Shown here piece after piece: positions 18,602 through 27,026 of a stretch of 64,000 nucleotides of DNA. This DNA is from Acidothermus sp. (GTDB taxonomy: Bacteria; Actinomycetota; Actinomycetes; Acidothermales; Acidothermaceae). The stretch is from assembly GCA_023512015.1 (NCBI GenBank), contig JAIMAI010000007.1:1-64000 (forward strand), given 5' to 3'. Position numbers and translations under genes: made by a program. The notes beneath the pieces were generated by a model that made no database searches, was not told where the DNA came from, and saw only the letters and a list, made by a program, of their open reading frames with translations. The first letter of the stretch is position 1; each line of letters opens with the position of its first letter.

Positions 18602-19996
18602 ATGGCCATCGAGGGGGCGCCCGAAGCGCCGCGTCGAAGTGGGGCGCGGCCTCGGCATGCCAAACCGCGTGCACGCTCGGTGCGTCGACGCCGGCTCCTG
18701 GTCGGCGGCACTGGTGTGGCATTCGCCGGATTCCTTGGTGCGACGGTGTTTCTGCTGTCCCGATACGGCGGGGATTCCGGGACGCCGACCGGCGTCTCGA
18801 CCGACCCTTCGCGCGAAGGCCGTCCCTCCAGCGTGGTGGCGTCGGCGAGCCCTGCTCCGGCGAGTTCACCCGCTTCCCCATCACCGGGCCGCGTCGTGAC
18901 GATCGCCGCAGTAGGGGATGTCGCACTGGGTCATACTCCGGTGTTGCCGAAAGACCGTGCGAGTTATCTGGCGCCGGTGCGTTCTGCCCTCTCCGCTCCC
19001 GTGGTGTTCGGCAACCTCGAAGCGACGCTTACCGATTCGGGAGTCCCGAAATGTAGGCCGAGCCCTTCTCCGTCGGTGTCGCCGACGGCGACAGGGACAC
19101 AAGCGGCGCCGAGGTCGGCGTCCCCGACGGCAGCCCCGTCGCGACCGAACACCTCTCCCCAACCGTCGGTGAGTGCTTCGCCGACGACGTCGCCGAGTGC
19201 ACCGCCGACCTGTTACACGTTCCGCATGCCGCCGAGTTATGCGAGCGTGCTTCGGCAAGCAGGGTTCACTGTGCTGAACAGCGCGAACAATCATTCCCAC
19301 GATTTCGGTGAACGCGGAAGTGCCGACACCACGGCCGCGCTGCGGCAGGCGGGAATCGCGCAGACGGGTCTGCCGGGCCAGATTGCGGTCGTCGAGGTGG
19401 GCGGGGTACGCGTCGCTTTCCTGGGTTTCGCTCCGTACGCCACCGCGAACAATCTTCTGGACGTCGATGCGGCGCGCCGCCTCATCGCAGCCGCCCACCG
19501 GGAGGCCGACCTGGTCGTGGTCTCCATGCACGCGGGGGCGGAAGGAGCGGGGGCAGCGCATGTGACCGGCCGTGAGGAGCGGTACGCGGGTGAAGACCGC
19601 GGGAATCCGCAAGCTTTTGCGCATGCGGCCATCGACGCCGGTGCGGATGTGGTGGTCGGCAGTGGCCCGCACGTGCTACGCGGCTTGGAGTACTACCACG
19701 GGCATCTGATTGCCTACAGCCTGGGCAACTTCGCCGGCTACCGGAATTTCTCGACCACCGGAGTGCTGCGGCTTTCCGGCATCCTGCGGGTGAGCCTTTC
19801 GGACGACGGGAGCCTGCGCGCCGCCTCGTTCACCTCCCTGGTCCTGGACGGCGACGGACGTCCCGCGCTCGATCCTTCACATGCCGCAGCGGATTTCGTC
19901 AATCGGCTCTCGGTGGCCGACTTCGGTCTGCAGGCGGTACTCATACAAGGTTCGGGCAACCTCGCGCTTCCCGGAACCGCGACGCCGTCGCCCTGA
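18602..19996 (+). CDS. CapA-family protein (PGA_cap metallophosphatase fold), membrane-anchored
   Basis: 464 residues. A basic N terminus precedes one membrane anchor (LLVGGTGVAFAGFLGATVFL), then a Ser/Pro-rich spacer and the CapA domain from VVTIAAVGDVALGHTPVLP. Metal-site motifs are GDVALG, FGNLEATL, NSANNHSHDFG, VVSMHAGAE and VVVGSGPHVLRGLEYYHG, ending with LIAYSLGNFAGY. The family includes poly-gamma-glutamate synthesis proteins, but most actinobacterial members are uncharacterised. Between two cysteines in the catalytic domain (KCRPS to PPTCYTF) sits a Ser/Pro/Thr-rich insertion of about 50 residues. No pgsB/C-like genes lie nearby, so capsule synthesis is not supported. Confidence 0.88.
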   Translation: MAIEGAPEAPRRSGARPRHAKPRARSVRRRRLLVGGTGVAFAGFLGATVFLLSRYGGDSGTPTGVSTDPSREGRPSSVVASASPAPASSPASPSPGRVVTIAAVGDVALGHTPVLPKDRASYLAPVRSALSAPVVFGNLEATLTDSGVPKCRPSPSPSVSPTATGTQAAPRSASPTAAPSRPNTSPQPSVSASPTTSPSAPPTCYTFRMPPSYASVLRQAGFTVLNSANNHSHDFGERGSADTTAALRQAGIAQTGLPGQIAVVEVGGVRVAFLGFAPYATANNLLDVDAARRLIAAAHREADLVVVSMHAGAEGAGAAHVTGREERYAGEDRGNPQAFAHAAIDAGADVVVGSGPHVLRGLEYYHGHLIAYSLGNFAGYRNFSTTGVLRLSGILRVSLSDDGSLRAASFTSLVLDGDGRPALDPSHAAADFVNRLSVADFGLQAVLIQGSGNLALPGTATPSP

Positions 19997-20005
19997 TCGA
20001 CCGGC

Positions 20006-22849
20006 TCAGCTGCAGCCGCTGGTGGAGCCGCACCCTTCGCAGACGTAGCAGCTTCCCGCGGGGCGCATCTTGGTGCCGCAGCTCATGCACAGCGGGGCGT
20101 CCGCTGCTTGGCCGACACGCTGTTCGACGAGTTCGGTCGAGCTGTGCACGTCGAGCGGCGCCGGTTTCGCCACGGCAGCCTCGCCGGTGTTACCGGGCGT
20201 GACGGGCTTTTCGATGGGTACCGACCCGGCGAGATCCTCGGCGGTGAGGTCCTCGGTGTCGGCTGCACCCTGCGTGGGGGCTGCCCCTTGCTGGGCGCGG
20301 GCTCGTTCCTCAGCGCTGAAGATGCCGAGCGCTTCACGAGTTTCGTAGGGGAGGTAGTCGAGGGCCAGCCGCCGGAAGATATAGTCCATGATCGACTGCG
20401 CGAATCGGATGTCCGGGTCGTCGGTCATCCCCGACGGCTCGAACCGCATGTTGACGAATTTCGAGACGAACGCCTCCAGCGGCACCCCGTATTGCAACGC
20501 GATGGAGATTGCGATGGAGAAGGCGTCCATCACCCCAGCGAGGGTCGAACCCTGCTTTCCGAGCTTGAGGAACACCTCACCGAGGCCGTCATCAGGGTAG
20601 GAGCCTGCGGTCAGGTACCCTTCAGCTCCCGCGACCGAGAACGAAATCGTCTGGCTGGGGCGGCGTTTCGGCAAGCGTCGGCGCACCGGACGCCCGGGCT
20701 CACGCTCCGCCGGCGCGGGGGCGGCGGCCTTCTTCTCCTTCGCGTCCGAAAGCGGCTGACCTACTTTGCAGTTGTTCCGGTAGATCGCCAAAGCTTTCAG
20801 GCCGAGTTTCCAACCTTGGAAGTAGATTTCCTCCACATCCTCCACCGTCGCCGTCTCCGGCATGTTCACCGTCTTGGAGATCGCACCTGAGATGAACGGC
20901 TGGACGGCGGCCATCATTCGCACGTGCCCCATCGGGGAAATCGCCCGCTCCCCCATGGCGCAGTCGAATACCTCGTAATGCTCCGGACGAAGCCCAGGAG
21001 CCCCGACCACGTTGCCGTGCTCGGCGATGTACTCCACGATCGCCTCGACCTGCTCTTCCGGATACCCGAGAGTGCGAAGAGCGAGCGGCACCGTCCGATT
21101 GACGATCTGCATCGAACCGCCGTCCGCGAGTTTCTTGAATTTCACCAAAGCCAGGTCGGGTTCGATTCCGGTCGTGTCGCAGTCCATCGCCAAACCGATC
21201 GTTCCGGTGGGGGCAAGCACCGAGGCTTGCGAATTCCGCCAGCCGTTTTGCTCACCGATCGCCAGGCACTCCTGCCACGTCGCGGACGCCAGTCGTGCGA
21301 TCTCCCGGTCCAGCTCCCCGACCGGGCGCAGCGCATCAGAGGCAGCCGCGTGCTTGCGCATCACCCGCTTGTGTGCCTCGGCGTTCCGCGCGTACCCCTC
21401 GTAGGGGCCCACCACCCCCGCGAGCTCCGCCGAACGGCGGTAGGCGGTGGCCGTCATCAGCGACGTGATAGCGGCAGCCAACGCCCGCCCCCCGTCGGAG
21501 TCGTAGGCATGCCCGGTGGCCATCAGCAGCGCCCCGAGGTTGGCGTAACCGATGCCAAGCTGACGGAACTTCCGAGTCGTATCCGCAATCTTCTCAGTGG
21601 GGAAATCCGCGAAACAGATGGAGATATCCATCGCGGTAATGACCAACTCCACCACTCTCGCGAACGTCTCGGCGTCGAAACGGCCGTCCGGAGTGAGGAA
21701 CTTCATGAGATTCAAAGACGCCAGATTGCACGACGAATTATCCAAGTGAAGGTACTCGGAGCAAGGGTTGCTTGCGGTGATGCGCCCCGATTCCGGGCAG
21801 GTGTGCCAGTCGTTGATGGTGTCGTCGTATTGAATCCCCGGGTCGGCGCACGCCCAGGCGGCTTCGGCCATCTTGCGGAACAATGCGCGCGCGTCGACGG
21901 TTTCGATGACCTCCCCGGTGGTCCTGGCCCGAAGACCGAACGTCCCACCCTTCTCGACCGCCCGCATGAACTCATCGCTCACCCGAACGGAATTGTTCGC
22001 GTTCTGGTATTGAACGCTGATGATGTCCTTGCCCCCGAGGTCCATGTCGAAGCCGGCGTCCCGCAAAACGCGAATCTTCTCCTCCTCGCGGACCTTCGTC
22101 TCGATGAACTCCTCGATATCGGGGTGGTCGACGTCGAGGATCACCATCTTCGCCGCCCGGCGGGTCGCCCCCCCGGACTTGATGGTCCCCGCCGAGGCGT
22201 CCGCCCCCCGCATGAACGACACCGGGCCGGACGCCGTCCCCCCACTAGAAAGCAGCTCCTTCGACGAGCGAATCCGCGACAAATTCACCCCAGCACCCGA
22301 ACCACCTTTGAAAATCAGACCCTCTTCCTTGTACCAGTCGAGGATCGACTCCATCGTGTCCTCGACCGAAAGGATGAAGCACGCCGAGACCTGCTGCTTG
22401 GCCGACGTCCCAACGTTGAACCACACCGGCGAATTGAAACTGAACACCTGATGGATCAGAGCGTGAGTCAGCTCGTGCTCGAAAATCGTCGCGTCTTCCT
22501 CGGAGGCGAAGTAGCCGTGCTCCAACCCCGCGCGGGTGTAGGTCTTCACGACCCGGTCCACCAGCTGCTTGAGACTCCACTCCCGCTGCGGACTCCCCAG
22601 CGCCCCCCGGAAGTACTTCGAGGTGACGATGTTCACCGCATTCTGAGACCAGAAATCGGGGAATTCCACCCCCCGCTGCTCGAAATTGATCGACCCGTCC
22701 CGCCAGTTGGTCATCACCACATCCCGGCGCACCCAGGTCACCTCGTCGTAGGGGTGCACCCCCGGCTTGGTGTAGATGCGCTGTAGACGCAAGCCACGCC
22801 GGCCCGATTCGTCGGTACGCCGACCAGCACTGCTCGTTGCCTCGGTCAT
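20006..22849 (-). CDS. nrdJ: Vitamin B12-dependent (class II) ribonucleoside-diphosphate reductase
   Basis: A 947-residue class II ribonucleotide reductase. It makes deoxynucleotides using adenosylcobalamin and needs neither oxygen nor a second radical subunit. Recognisable parts are [37 protein letters not shown], the [20 protein letters not shown] active-site loop, [18 protein letters not shown] and a C-terminal cysteine cluster ([22 protein letters not shown]) that would bind zinc and shuttle electrons. Its ATG overlaps the nrdR stop (ATGA), so the pair is translationally coupled. Control by NrdR through the boxes upstream of nrdR is likely. Confidence 0.97.
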   Translation of the reverse strand: MTEATSSAGRRTDESGRRGLRLQRIYTKPGVHPYDEVTWVRRDVVMTNWRDGSINFEQRGVEFPDFWSQNAVNIVTSKYFRGALGSPQREWSLKQLVDRVVKTYTRAGLEHGYFASEEDATIFEHELTHALIHQVFSFNSPVWFNVGTSAKQQVSACFILSVEDTMESILDWYKEEGLIFKGGSGAGVNLSRIRSSKELLSSGGTASGPVSFMRGADASAGTIKSGGATRRAAKMVILDVDHPDIEEFIETKVREEEKIRVLRDAGFDMDLGGKDIISVQYQNANNSVRVSDEFMRAVEKGGTFGLRARTTGEVIETVDARALFRKMAEAAWACADPGIQYDDTINDWHTCPESGRITASNPCSEYLHLDNSSCNLASLNLMKFLTPDGRFDAETFARVVELVITAMDISICFADFPTEKIADTTRKFRQLGIGYANLGALLMATGHAYDSDGGRALAAAITSLMTATAYRRSAELAGVVGPYEGYARNAEAHKRVMRKHAAASDALRPVGELDREIARLASATWQECLAIGEQNGWRNSQASVLAPTGTIGLAMDCDTTGIEPDLALVKFKKLADGGSMQIVNRTVPLALRTLGYPEEQVEAIVEYIAEHGNVVGAPGLRPEHYEVFDCAMGERAISPMGHVRMMAAVQPFISGAISKTVNMPETATVEDVEEIYFQGWKLGLKALAIYRNNCKVGQPLSDAKEKKAAAPAPAEREPGRPVRRRLPKRRPSQTISFSVAGAEGYLTAGSYPDDGLGEVFLKLGKQGSTLAGVMDAFSIAISIALQYGVPLEAFVSKFVNMRFEPSGMTDDPDIRFAQSIMDYIFRRLALDYLPYETREALGIFSAEERARAQQGAAPTQGAADTEDLTAEDLAGSVPIEKPVTPGNTGEAAVAKPAPLDVHSSTELVEQRVGQAADAPLCMSCGTKMRPAGSCYVCEGCGSTSGCS

Positions 22850-23400
22850 CGTCTCGCCTCCATCTGGGTAGCCGGGGTACCGGCCGACGTTACGCCGGCC
22901 GGCGAAGTCTGGTCACGGGAAGCGTTGGCCGTTGCGTCGTCCGTCGAGCGCAACGCCCGCTCGGCCCGCTGCAAAGCGATCTCCGCTTCGAAATCCTCCA
23001 AGGACTCGAACCCGCGGTACACCGACGCGAACCGCAGGTACGCGACGTCATCGAGCTCGCGAAGCGGACCGAGCACCGCGAGGCCGACGTCCTGACTGCT
23101 GACCTCACTGCACCCGGTTGCCCGCAACTCGTCTTCGACCCGCTGAGCGAGTCGAGCCAACGCGTCGTCGTCCACCGGTCGTCCTTGGCAGGCCTTGCGC
23201 ACGCCGGCGATGACCTTCGCTCTGGAGAACGGCTCCACCACTCCCGAACGCTTGACCACGGAGAGCGCGGCGGTCTCCGTGGTAGTGAAGCGACGTCCAC
23301 AGCTCGGACACGCACGGCGGCGGCGAATGGCCGTACCGTCGTCGGTCACCCTGCTATCCACCACGCGGGTGTCGGGGTGTCGGCAGAAGGGACAGAACAT
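22846..23400 (-). CDS. nrdR: Transcriptional repressor NrdR
   Basis: A 184-residue zinc-ribbon plus ATP-cone repressor of ribonucleotide reductase genes. The N terminus [20 protein letters not shown] with [12 protein letters not shown] gives the four zinc cysteines. The ATP-cone follows ([20 protein letters not shown], then ...[20 protein letters not shown]). The C terminus extends about 30 residues beyond the usual length and ends in a low-complexity Ala/Thr tail. It is first in the nrdR-nrdJ operon and is probably autoregulated by the paired boxes 96-143 bp upstream. Confidence 0.97.
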   Translation of the reverse strand: MFCPFCRHPDTRVVDSRVTDDGTAIRRRRACPSCGRRFTTTETAALSVVKRSGVVEPFSRAKVIAGVRKACQGRPVDDDALARLAQRVEDELRATGCSEVSSQDVGLAVLGPLRELDDVAYLRFASVYRGFESLEDFEAEIALQRAERALRSTDDATANASRDQTSPAGVTSAGTPATQMEARR

Positions 23401-23495
23401 GATCAGCGCCCCTCGCCGTTGCGACGTGTGGACGACGTGGTGTACATCGCGGTGGACATCTGAGCGTTCCCTGTGGTCAACCCGACCTCACCTGG

Positions 23496-23511
23496 GCACA
23501 ACCTGTGGATG
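23496..23511. promoter_or_regulatory. NrdR box 1 (weaker half of a pair)
   Basis: GCACAACCTGTGGATG partly matches the NrdR box consensus acaCwAtATaTwgtgt: the left-hand C, A and A and the central T residues fit. On its own it would be weak. Its centre is 32 bp from that of the strong box at 23528-23543, the spacing seen for paired NrdR boxes, which raises its credibility. Confidence 0.5.
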
Positions 23512-23527
23512 ACTTACATCGGTGTAA

Positions 23528-23543
23528 CTACTACATGTAGGGA
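23528..23543. promoter_or_regulatory. NrdR box 2
   Basis: CTACTACATGTAGGGA contains the perfect palindrome CTACATGTAG. It matches the conserved core of the NrdR box (C-w-A-n-A-T-n-T-w-g). It lies between the LysM gene stop and the nrdR start, upstream of the nrdR-nrdJ operon. Binding is inferred. Confidence 0.72.
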
Positions 23544-23621
23544 TGTCACGGTAACGCCGTCCGCGCTGCTTTGCAAGGGCCCTCGGCGCGACACGCCGGG
23601 CGGCGGACCACGTCCGCCCGC

Positions 23622-24017
23622 TCAAGGCAGGACGAGACGCTCCCCCGGCACGAGCACCCGCTTCGCGGTCGGATTCGCCGCGAGGATTCGATCGATCACA
23701 ACTCGCGGGTCGGCGTTCGGCGCGATCCGCCCTGCGATCGCCCAGAGCGTGTCCCCGGGACGCACCAGGACCGAGCTTCGCGGCGTCGCCGACGATGAGG
23801 AGCCGGCCACGTGCGGGACGGCGGCCCCCGCGCGCCCGGTGACCAAAACGGTCAGCAGGGCGCTGGTCACGGCGACCGCCACCATCGCCGCAGCGAAGAC
23901 GACCCGGCGCCCCCGCCGGGTGAGCCGGATCGGGCGGCGCCGCGCCCGCCGGGGGCCGGAACGCTCGGTGGACCGCGCGCTGCGATGCTCTCCCAGCCGT
24001 ACGACCGTGGTGGTCAT
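23622..24017 (-). CDS. LysM protein divergent from lexA (YneA/ChiZ-like SOS cell-division inhibitor candidate)
   Basis: 131 residues: a basic cytoplasmic N terminus, one membrane segment ([20 protein letters not shown]), a short Ala/Ser spacer and a C-terminal LysM domain ([20 protein letters not shown] to [11 protein letters not shown]). The ATG at 24017 follows a strong GGAGGAGG; the frame is open upstream to 24164 but that part reads through the operator region. Small one-helix LysM proteins next to lexA (YneA in Bacillus, DivS in Corynebacterium, ChiZ/Rv2719c in Mycobacterium) delay division during SOS. The gene position and the two LexA boxes 21-52 bp upstream support the same role here. 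Confidence 0.85.
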   Translation of the reverse strand: MTTTVVRLGEHRSARSTERSGPRRARRRPIRLTRRGRRVVFAAAMVAVAVTSALLTVLVTGRAGAAVPHVAGSSSSATPRSSVLVRPGDTLWAIAGRIAPNADPRVVIDRILAANPTAKRVLVPGERLVLP

Positions 24018-24037
24018 CGGAGAACCTCCTCCACCCA

Positions 24038-24053
24038 TCGAACATCCGTTCGA
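24038..24053. promoter_or_regulatory. LexA (SOS) box, perfect
   Basis: TCGAACATCCGTTCGA is an exact match to the actinobacterial/Gram-positive LexA box TCGAAC-N4-GTTCGA. It begins 21 bp upstream of the LysM gene ATG in the lexA intergenic region. Confidence 0.92.
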
Positions 24054-24069
24054 TCGAACGCGTGTACGA
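24054..24069. promoter_or_regulatory. LexA (SOS) box, one mismatch, abutting the first
   Basis: TCGAACGCGTGTACGA differs from TCGAAC-N4-GTTCGA at one position. It directly adjoins the perfect box, so two LexA dimers could sit side by side, 16 bp centre to centre. Confidence 0.7.
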
Positions 24070-24105
24070 ACGTACCTCATGTCGGGGACACAATCCAGCG
24101 AATTT

Positions 24106-24121
24106 TCGAACTGGTGTTTGA
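24106..24121. promoter_or_regulatory. LexA (SOS) box proximal to lexA
   Basis: TCGAACTGGTGTTTGA fits the consensus TCGAAC-N4-GTTYGA. It lies 61 bp upstream of the lexA start and would serve lexA autoregulation. Confidence 0.85.
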
Positions 24122-24182
24122 ATATGTCGTCCGGAACCGCTACCGTGACCCTCGTGCCGACCACCGACGGATGGAGGGCGAG

Positions 24183-24998
24183 ATGAGCAGCGGCGACCGG
24201 CGCCCCTCACGAAACAGGACGTCACGTAGTGCTTCGCGATCCTCGGTGTCTGGAGGCCCGGTCGCGAGCGACGCCCCCGACGCCGAGTCGCTGGCGACGG
24301 TGATGGACTTCCCCGACGCGCCTCCTGACGCCAGCGGCCTCACTCCACGCCAGCGCAAGATTCTCGAGGTGATCCGCGACTGCGTCCACCGGCGTGGTTA
24401 TCCACCCAGCATCCGGGAGATCGGTGAGGCCGTCGGGCTCACGTCGACCTCGAGCGTGGCGCACCAGCTCGCGACGTTGCAGCGCAAGGGCTTCCTCAGG
24501 CGCGATCCCAACCGGCCGCGGGCCGTCGACGTCCGGGCCCCGGCAAGCAGCTCGCCAACGAGGCACCCGAGACGTCGCGGTCTCGGGGCGGCTCACAACG
24601 GCGAGGATCTGGACCGCAGCGAGCAGGTCGTCGGCGTCCCTCTGGTCGGACGCATCGCGGCGGGTGGTCCGATCCTCGCCGAGCAGCTCGTCGAGGACGT
24701 CGTCCCGCTCCCCCGCCGACTGGTCGGTGAAGGCACGTTGTTCCTACTGGAAGTCAAGGGAGATTCCATGGTGGACGCCGCGATCTGCGACGGCGATTGG
24801 GTGGTCGTCCGCCAGCAGCCGGTGGCGGAGAACGGCGACATCGTCGCGGCGATGATCGACGGTGAGGCGACGGTGAAAACCTTCAAGAAACGCGACGGCC
24901 ACGTCTGGCTCATCCCGCACAACCCGGCGTACGAGCCGATCCTCGGCGACGAAGCGACCATTCTCGGGCGGGTCGTCAGCGTGCTACGCCGACTCTGA
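24183..24998 (+). CDS. lexA: SOS repressor LexA
   Basis: 271 residues from ATG 24183, preceded by GGAGGGCG; the frame is open upstream but crosses the operator region. After a ~47-residue Ser/Arg-rich extension comes the winged-helix DNA-binding domain ([40 protein letters not shown]). Next are a variable linker and the S24 protease domain. Self-cleavage is expected at Ala160-Gly161 (RIAAGGP), with nucleophile Ser195 (GDSM) and general base Lys232 (ATVKTF). It represses SOS genes until RecA filaments trigger cleavage; probable targets here are itself, the LysM gene and recA. The long N-terminal extension before the winged helix is unusual. Confidence 0.97.
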   Translation: MSSGDRRPSRNRTSRSASRSSVSGGPVASDAPDAESLATVMDFPDAPPDASGLTPRQRKILEVIRDCVHRRGYPPSIREIGEAVGLTSTSSVAHQLATLQRKGFLRRDPNRPRAVDVRAPASSSPTRHPRRRGLGAAHNGEDLDRSEQVVGVPLVGRIAAGGPILAEQLVEDVVPLPRRLVGEGTLFLLEVKGDSMVDAAICDGDWVVVRQQPVAENGDIVAAMIDGEATVKTFKKRDGHVWLIPHNPAYEPILGDEATILGRVVSVLRRL

Positions 24999-25020
24999 AA
25001 AAGCCCCGCCGACACCGGGG
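24999..25020 (-). terminator. Possible intrinsic terminator after the DinG-like helicase gene
   Basis: Read on the minus strand, a five-base stem CCCCG...CGGGG (25020-25004) closes a seven-base loop and is followed by GCTTTTT. It sits between the convergent stops of lexA and the helicase gene. The stem is short, so activity is uncertain. Confidence 0.45.
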
Positions 25021-25023
25021 AAC

Positions 25024-26997
25024 TCAGGATTTCGCCGCCCGCAGGGCACGGAGAGACCTGCGCACCTGGTCGGCGTCCGTCGTGTACCAGAAGGGGGGAA
25101 GACTCGCGCGCAGAAAATTCGAATACCGGGCGGTAGCCAAGCGCGAATCGAGGACGGCGACCACGCCCCGATCGGTGTGACGGCGCAGCAGGCGGCCACA
25201 TCCCTGGGCCAGGAGCAGCGCAGCCTGCGTCGCAGCGACTGCTAGGAATCCGTTACCGCCGGCGCGATTCGCGGCCTCCTGCCGAGCCGCTGTTATCGGG
25301 TCGTCGGGCCGCGGGAACGGAATTCGGTCGACGATGACGAGCTGACATGCCTCTCCCGGAACGTCGACGCCCTGCCAGAGGGACAGGGTGCCGAACAAGC
25401 AAGTCTCCGGTTCGGCGGCGAAACGTTCGATGAGAGCGGCGGTGGCGTCGTCCCCCTGACACAGCACCGGGAAATCCACACGCCTTCGCGCGAATTCCGC
25501 TGCTTCCTGGGCCGCGCGCATGGAAGAGAAGAGACCGAGCGTGCGCCCGCCGGCGGCGTCCACGAGAGCGACGAGCTCTTCCAGTGCTTCCGGTGCTATT
25601 CCGTCACGGCTCGGGGGAGGCAGGTGCCGAGCCACGTAGAGGATGGCTTGGCGCCGATAGGAAAAGGGTGAGCCGACGTCGAGGGACCGGAAGCGGCCAG
25701 CCAGCCCGAGACGTCGGGCGAGAGGCTCGAAACTCCCGCCGACGGTGAGCGTCGCCGAGGTGAGAACGGCTGTTCGCCGTGAGAACAACGCGGCAGCGAG
25801 AACCGGCGCGACGTCGAGGGGCGCCACCCGCAGGATTTCCCCACGGGACTGCCGTTCCAACCAGACGACGTCGCCCTCGTTCCAGGCGAGGAGCCGCTCG
25901 GTCACCTCGAAGAGGTCTTCGGCGGCGACTCGGGCTCGCCGTCGAACGGGATCCGCCTCCCCGGTCGTCCGGACCTGTTCGGCGAGCGTGCGGGCGGCGT
26001 CGCGCACCCCCGCCAGCGCCGTCGCTAATTTCTCCGGCAGCTCGGTGAGCCGCCCGACGGTAAGGCTCTCGGTGGTCGCTGCGAGGGCTTCGCCGGCCGC
26101 TTCCAATCGAGTCGCAGCCGACGCCGCCCACCGACGTCCCCGCGCCGCGGCTCGACCGACCGAGGCGGCGCTCAGCTCGAGAGTCGCGGCACCGGTGACG
26201 CGATCGATCAATTCGTGGGCTTCGTCGACCACGACGACGTCGTGTTCCGGCAACACGGGTATCTCCCCGAGCACGTCGACCGCAAGCATCGCGTGATTCG
26301 TGACGACGATGTCGACGCTCCCCGCTCGCTGCCGCGCCTGCTCGGAGAAACACTCCCCCGCTCGCGGGCAGACGGCGGCTCCGAGACATTCGCGAGCCGT
26401 CACCGAGAACTGAGCCCACGCGCGGTCGCTGACGCCCGGCAGCAATTCGTCGCGGTCCCCGGTCGTGGTCCGATCGAGCCATCTGGTGATACGCATGATT
26501 TCCCGACCCAGGTCGGTGAACGGCGACCACCGACCGCCTCCGGAGGAGTCGTCGATGCCGTCGTCGAACAAATCTTCTTGGCCGCTCGGGCCTCCTACCG
26601 CCCGCATGCGGCAGGCGTAATTGCGGCGGCCCTTGAGAATCGCGTAGGTGGGACGACGGGGCAGGTGCGGCGAGAGCGCCTCGACGAGACGCGGGAGATC
26701 CCGTTCGATCAGTTGTCGCTGCAACGCGATGGTGGCGGTTGCGACGATGACCGGACGGGCCGGTTCGCCGTCCCTCACCTCGGCGCCGAGGGTATGCCAG
26801 ATCGCCGGAACCAGATAGGCCAGGCTCTTCCCCGTGCCGGTGCCGGCCTGGACGAGGAGCGGTTCCCCGCGCCCCTCGGACATGGCCCGGGCGACGGCAC
26901 CGGTCATCCGCAGCTGTCCGTCGCGACGCTCTCCGCCGAGGGCGTCCACGGCGAGCGCCAGCAGCTCCTCAGGATCGGGCAGCTTCGGCCGTGGCAC
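25024..26997 (-). CDS. DinG/XPD-family ATP-dependent DNA helicase
   Basis: A 657-residue SF2 5'-3' helicase. Motif I is VQAGTGTGKSLAYLVP; the DEAH-type motif II is VVVDEAHELIDR. An iron-sulfur region lies between them (CRMRAVGG and CLGAAVCPRAGECF). Later motifs include TSATLTVGGSFEPLARRLGL and LFGTLSLWQGVDVPGEACQL, ending with LAQGCGRLLRRHTDRGVVAV. In other bacteria DinG/YoaA helicases resolve R-loops and damaged forks. It is convergent with lexA and starts 29 bp downstream of the GGDEF/EAL gene, so it may be transcribed from that side. I see no LexA box directly upstream. Confidence 0.93.
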   Translation of the reverse strand: MPRPKLPDPEELLALAVDALGGERRDGQLRMTGAVARAMSEGRGEPLLVQAGTGTGKSLAYLVPAIWHTLGAEVRDGEPARPVIVATATIALQRQLIERDLPRLVEALSPHLPRRPTYAILKGRRNYACRMRAVGGPSGQEDLFDDGIDDSSGGGRWSPFTDLGREIMRITRWLDRTTTGDRDELLPGVSDRAWAQFSVTARECLGAAVCPRAGECFSEQARQRAGSVDIVVTNHAMLAVDVLGEIPVLPEHDVVVVDEAHELIDRVTGAATLELSAASVGRAAARGRRWAASAATRLEAAGEALAATTESLTVGRLTELPEKLATALAGVRDAARTLAEQVRTTGEADPVRRRARVAAEDLFEVTERLLAWNEGDVVWLERQSRGEILRVAPLDVAPVLAAALFSRRTAVLTSATLTVGGSFEPLARRLGLAGRFRSLDVGSPFSYRRQAILYVARHLPPPSRDGIAPEALEELVALVDAAGGRTLGLFSSMRAAQEAAEFARRRVDFPVLCQGDDATAALIERFAAEPETCLFGTLSLWQGVDVPGEACQLVIVDRIPFPRPDDPITAARQEAANRAGGNGFLAVAATQAALLLAQGCGRLLRRHTDRGVVAVLDSRLATARYSNFLRASLPPFWYTTDADQVRRSLRALRAAKS

Positions 26998-27026
26998 GTC
27001 CGCAGCGTAGCCCGTGGTGGGTCACC

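Noticed and set aside
18602-19996. Poly-gamma-glutamate capsule synthesis locus
   Set aside because: Only a CapA-like protein is present; no capB/capC or pgsB/C-type genes flank it.
22846-23621. Cobalamin riboswitch upstream of the B12-dependent ribonucleotide reductase operon
   Set aside because: The gap is 221 bp and I see no B12-box or the expected multi-stem core; paired NrdR boxes explain the region better.
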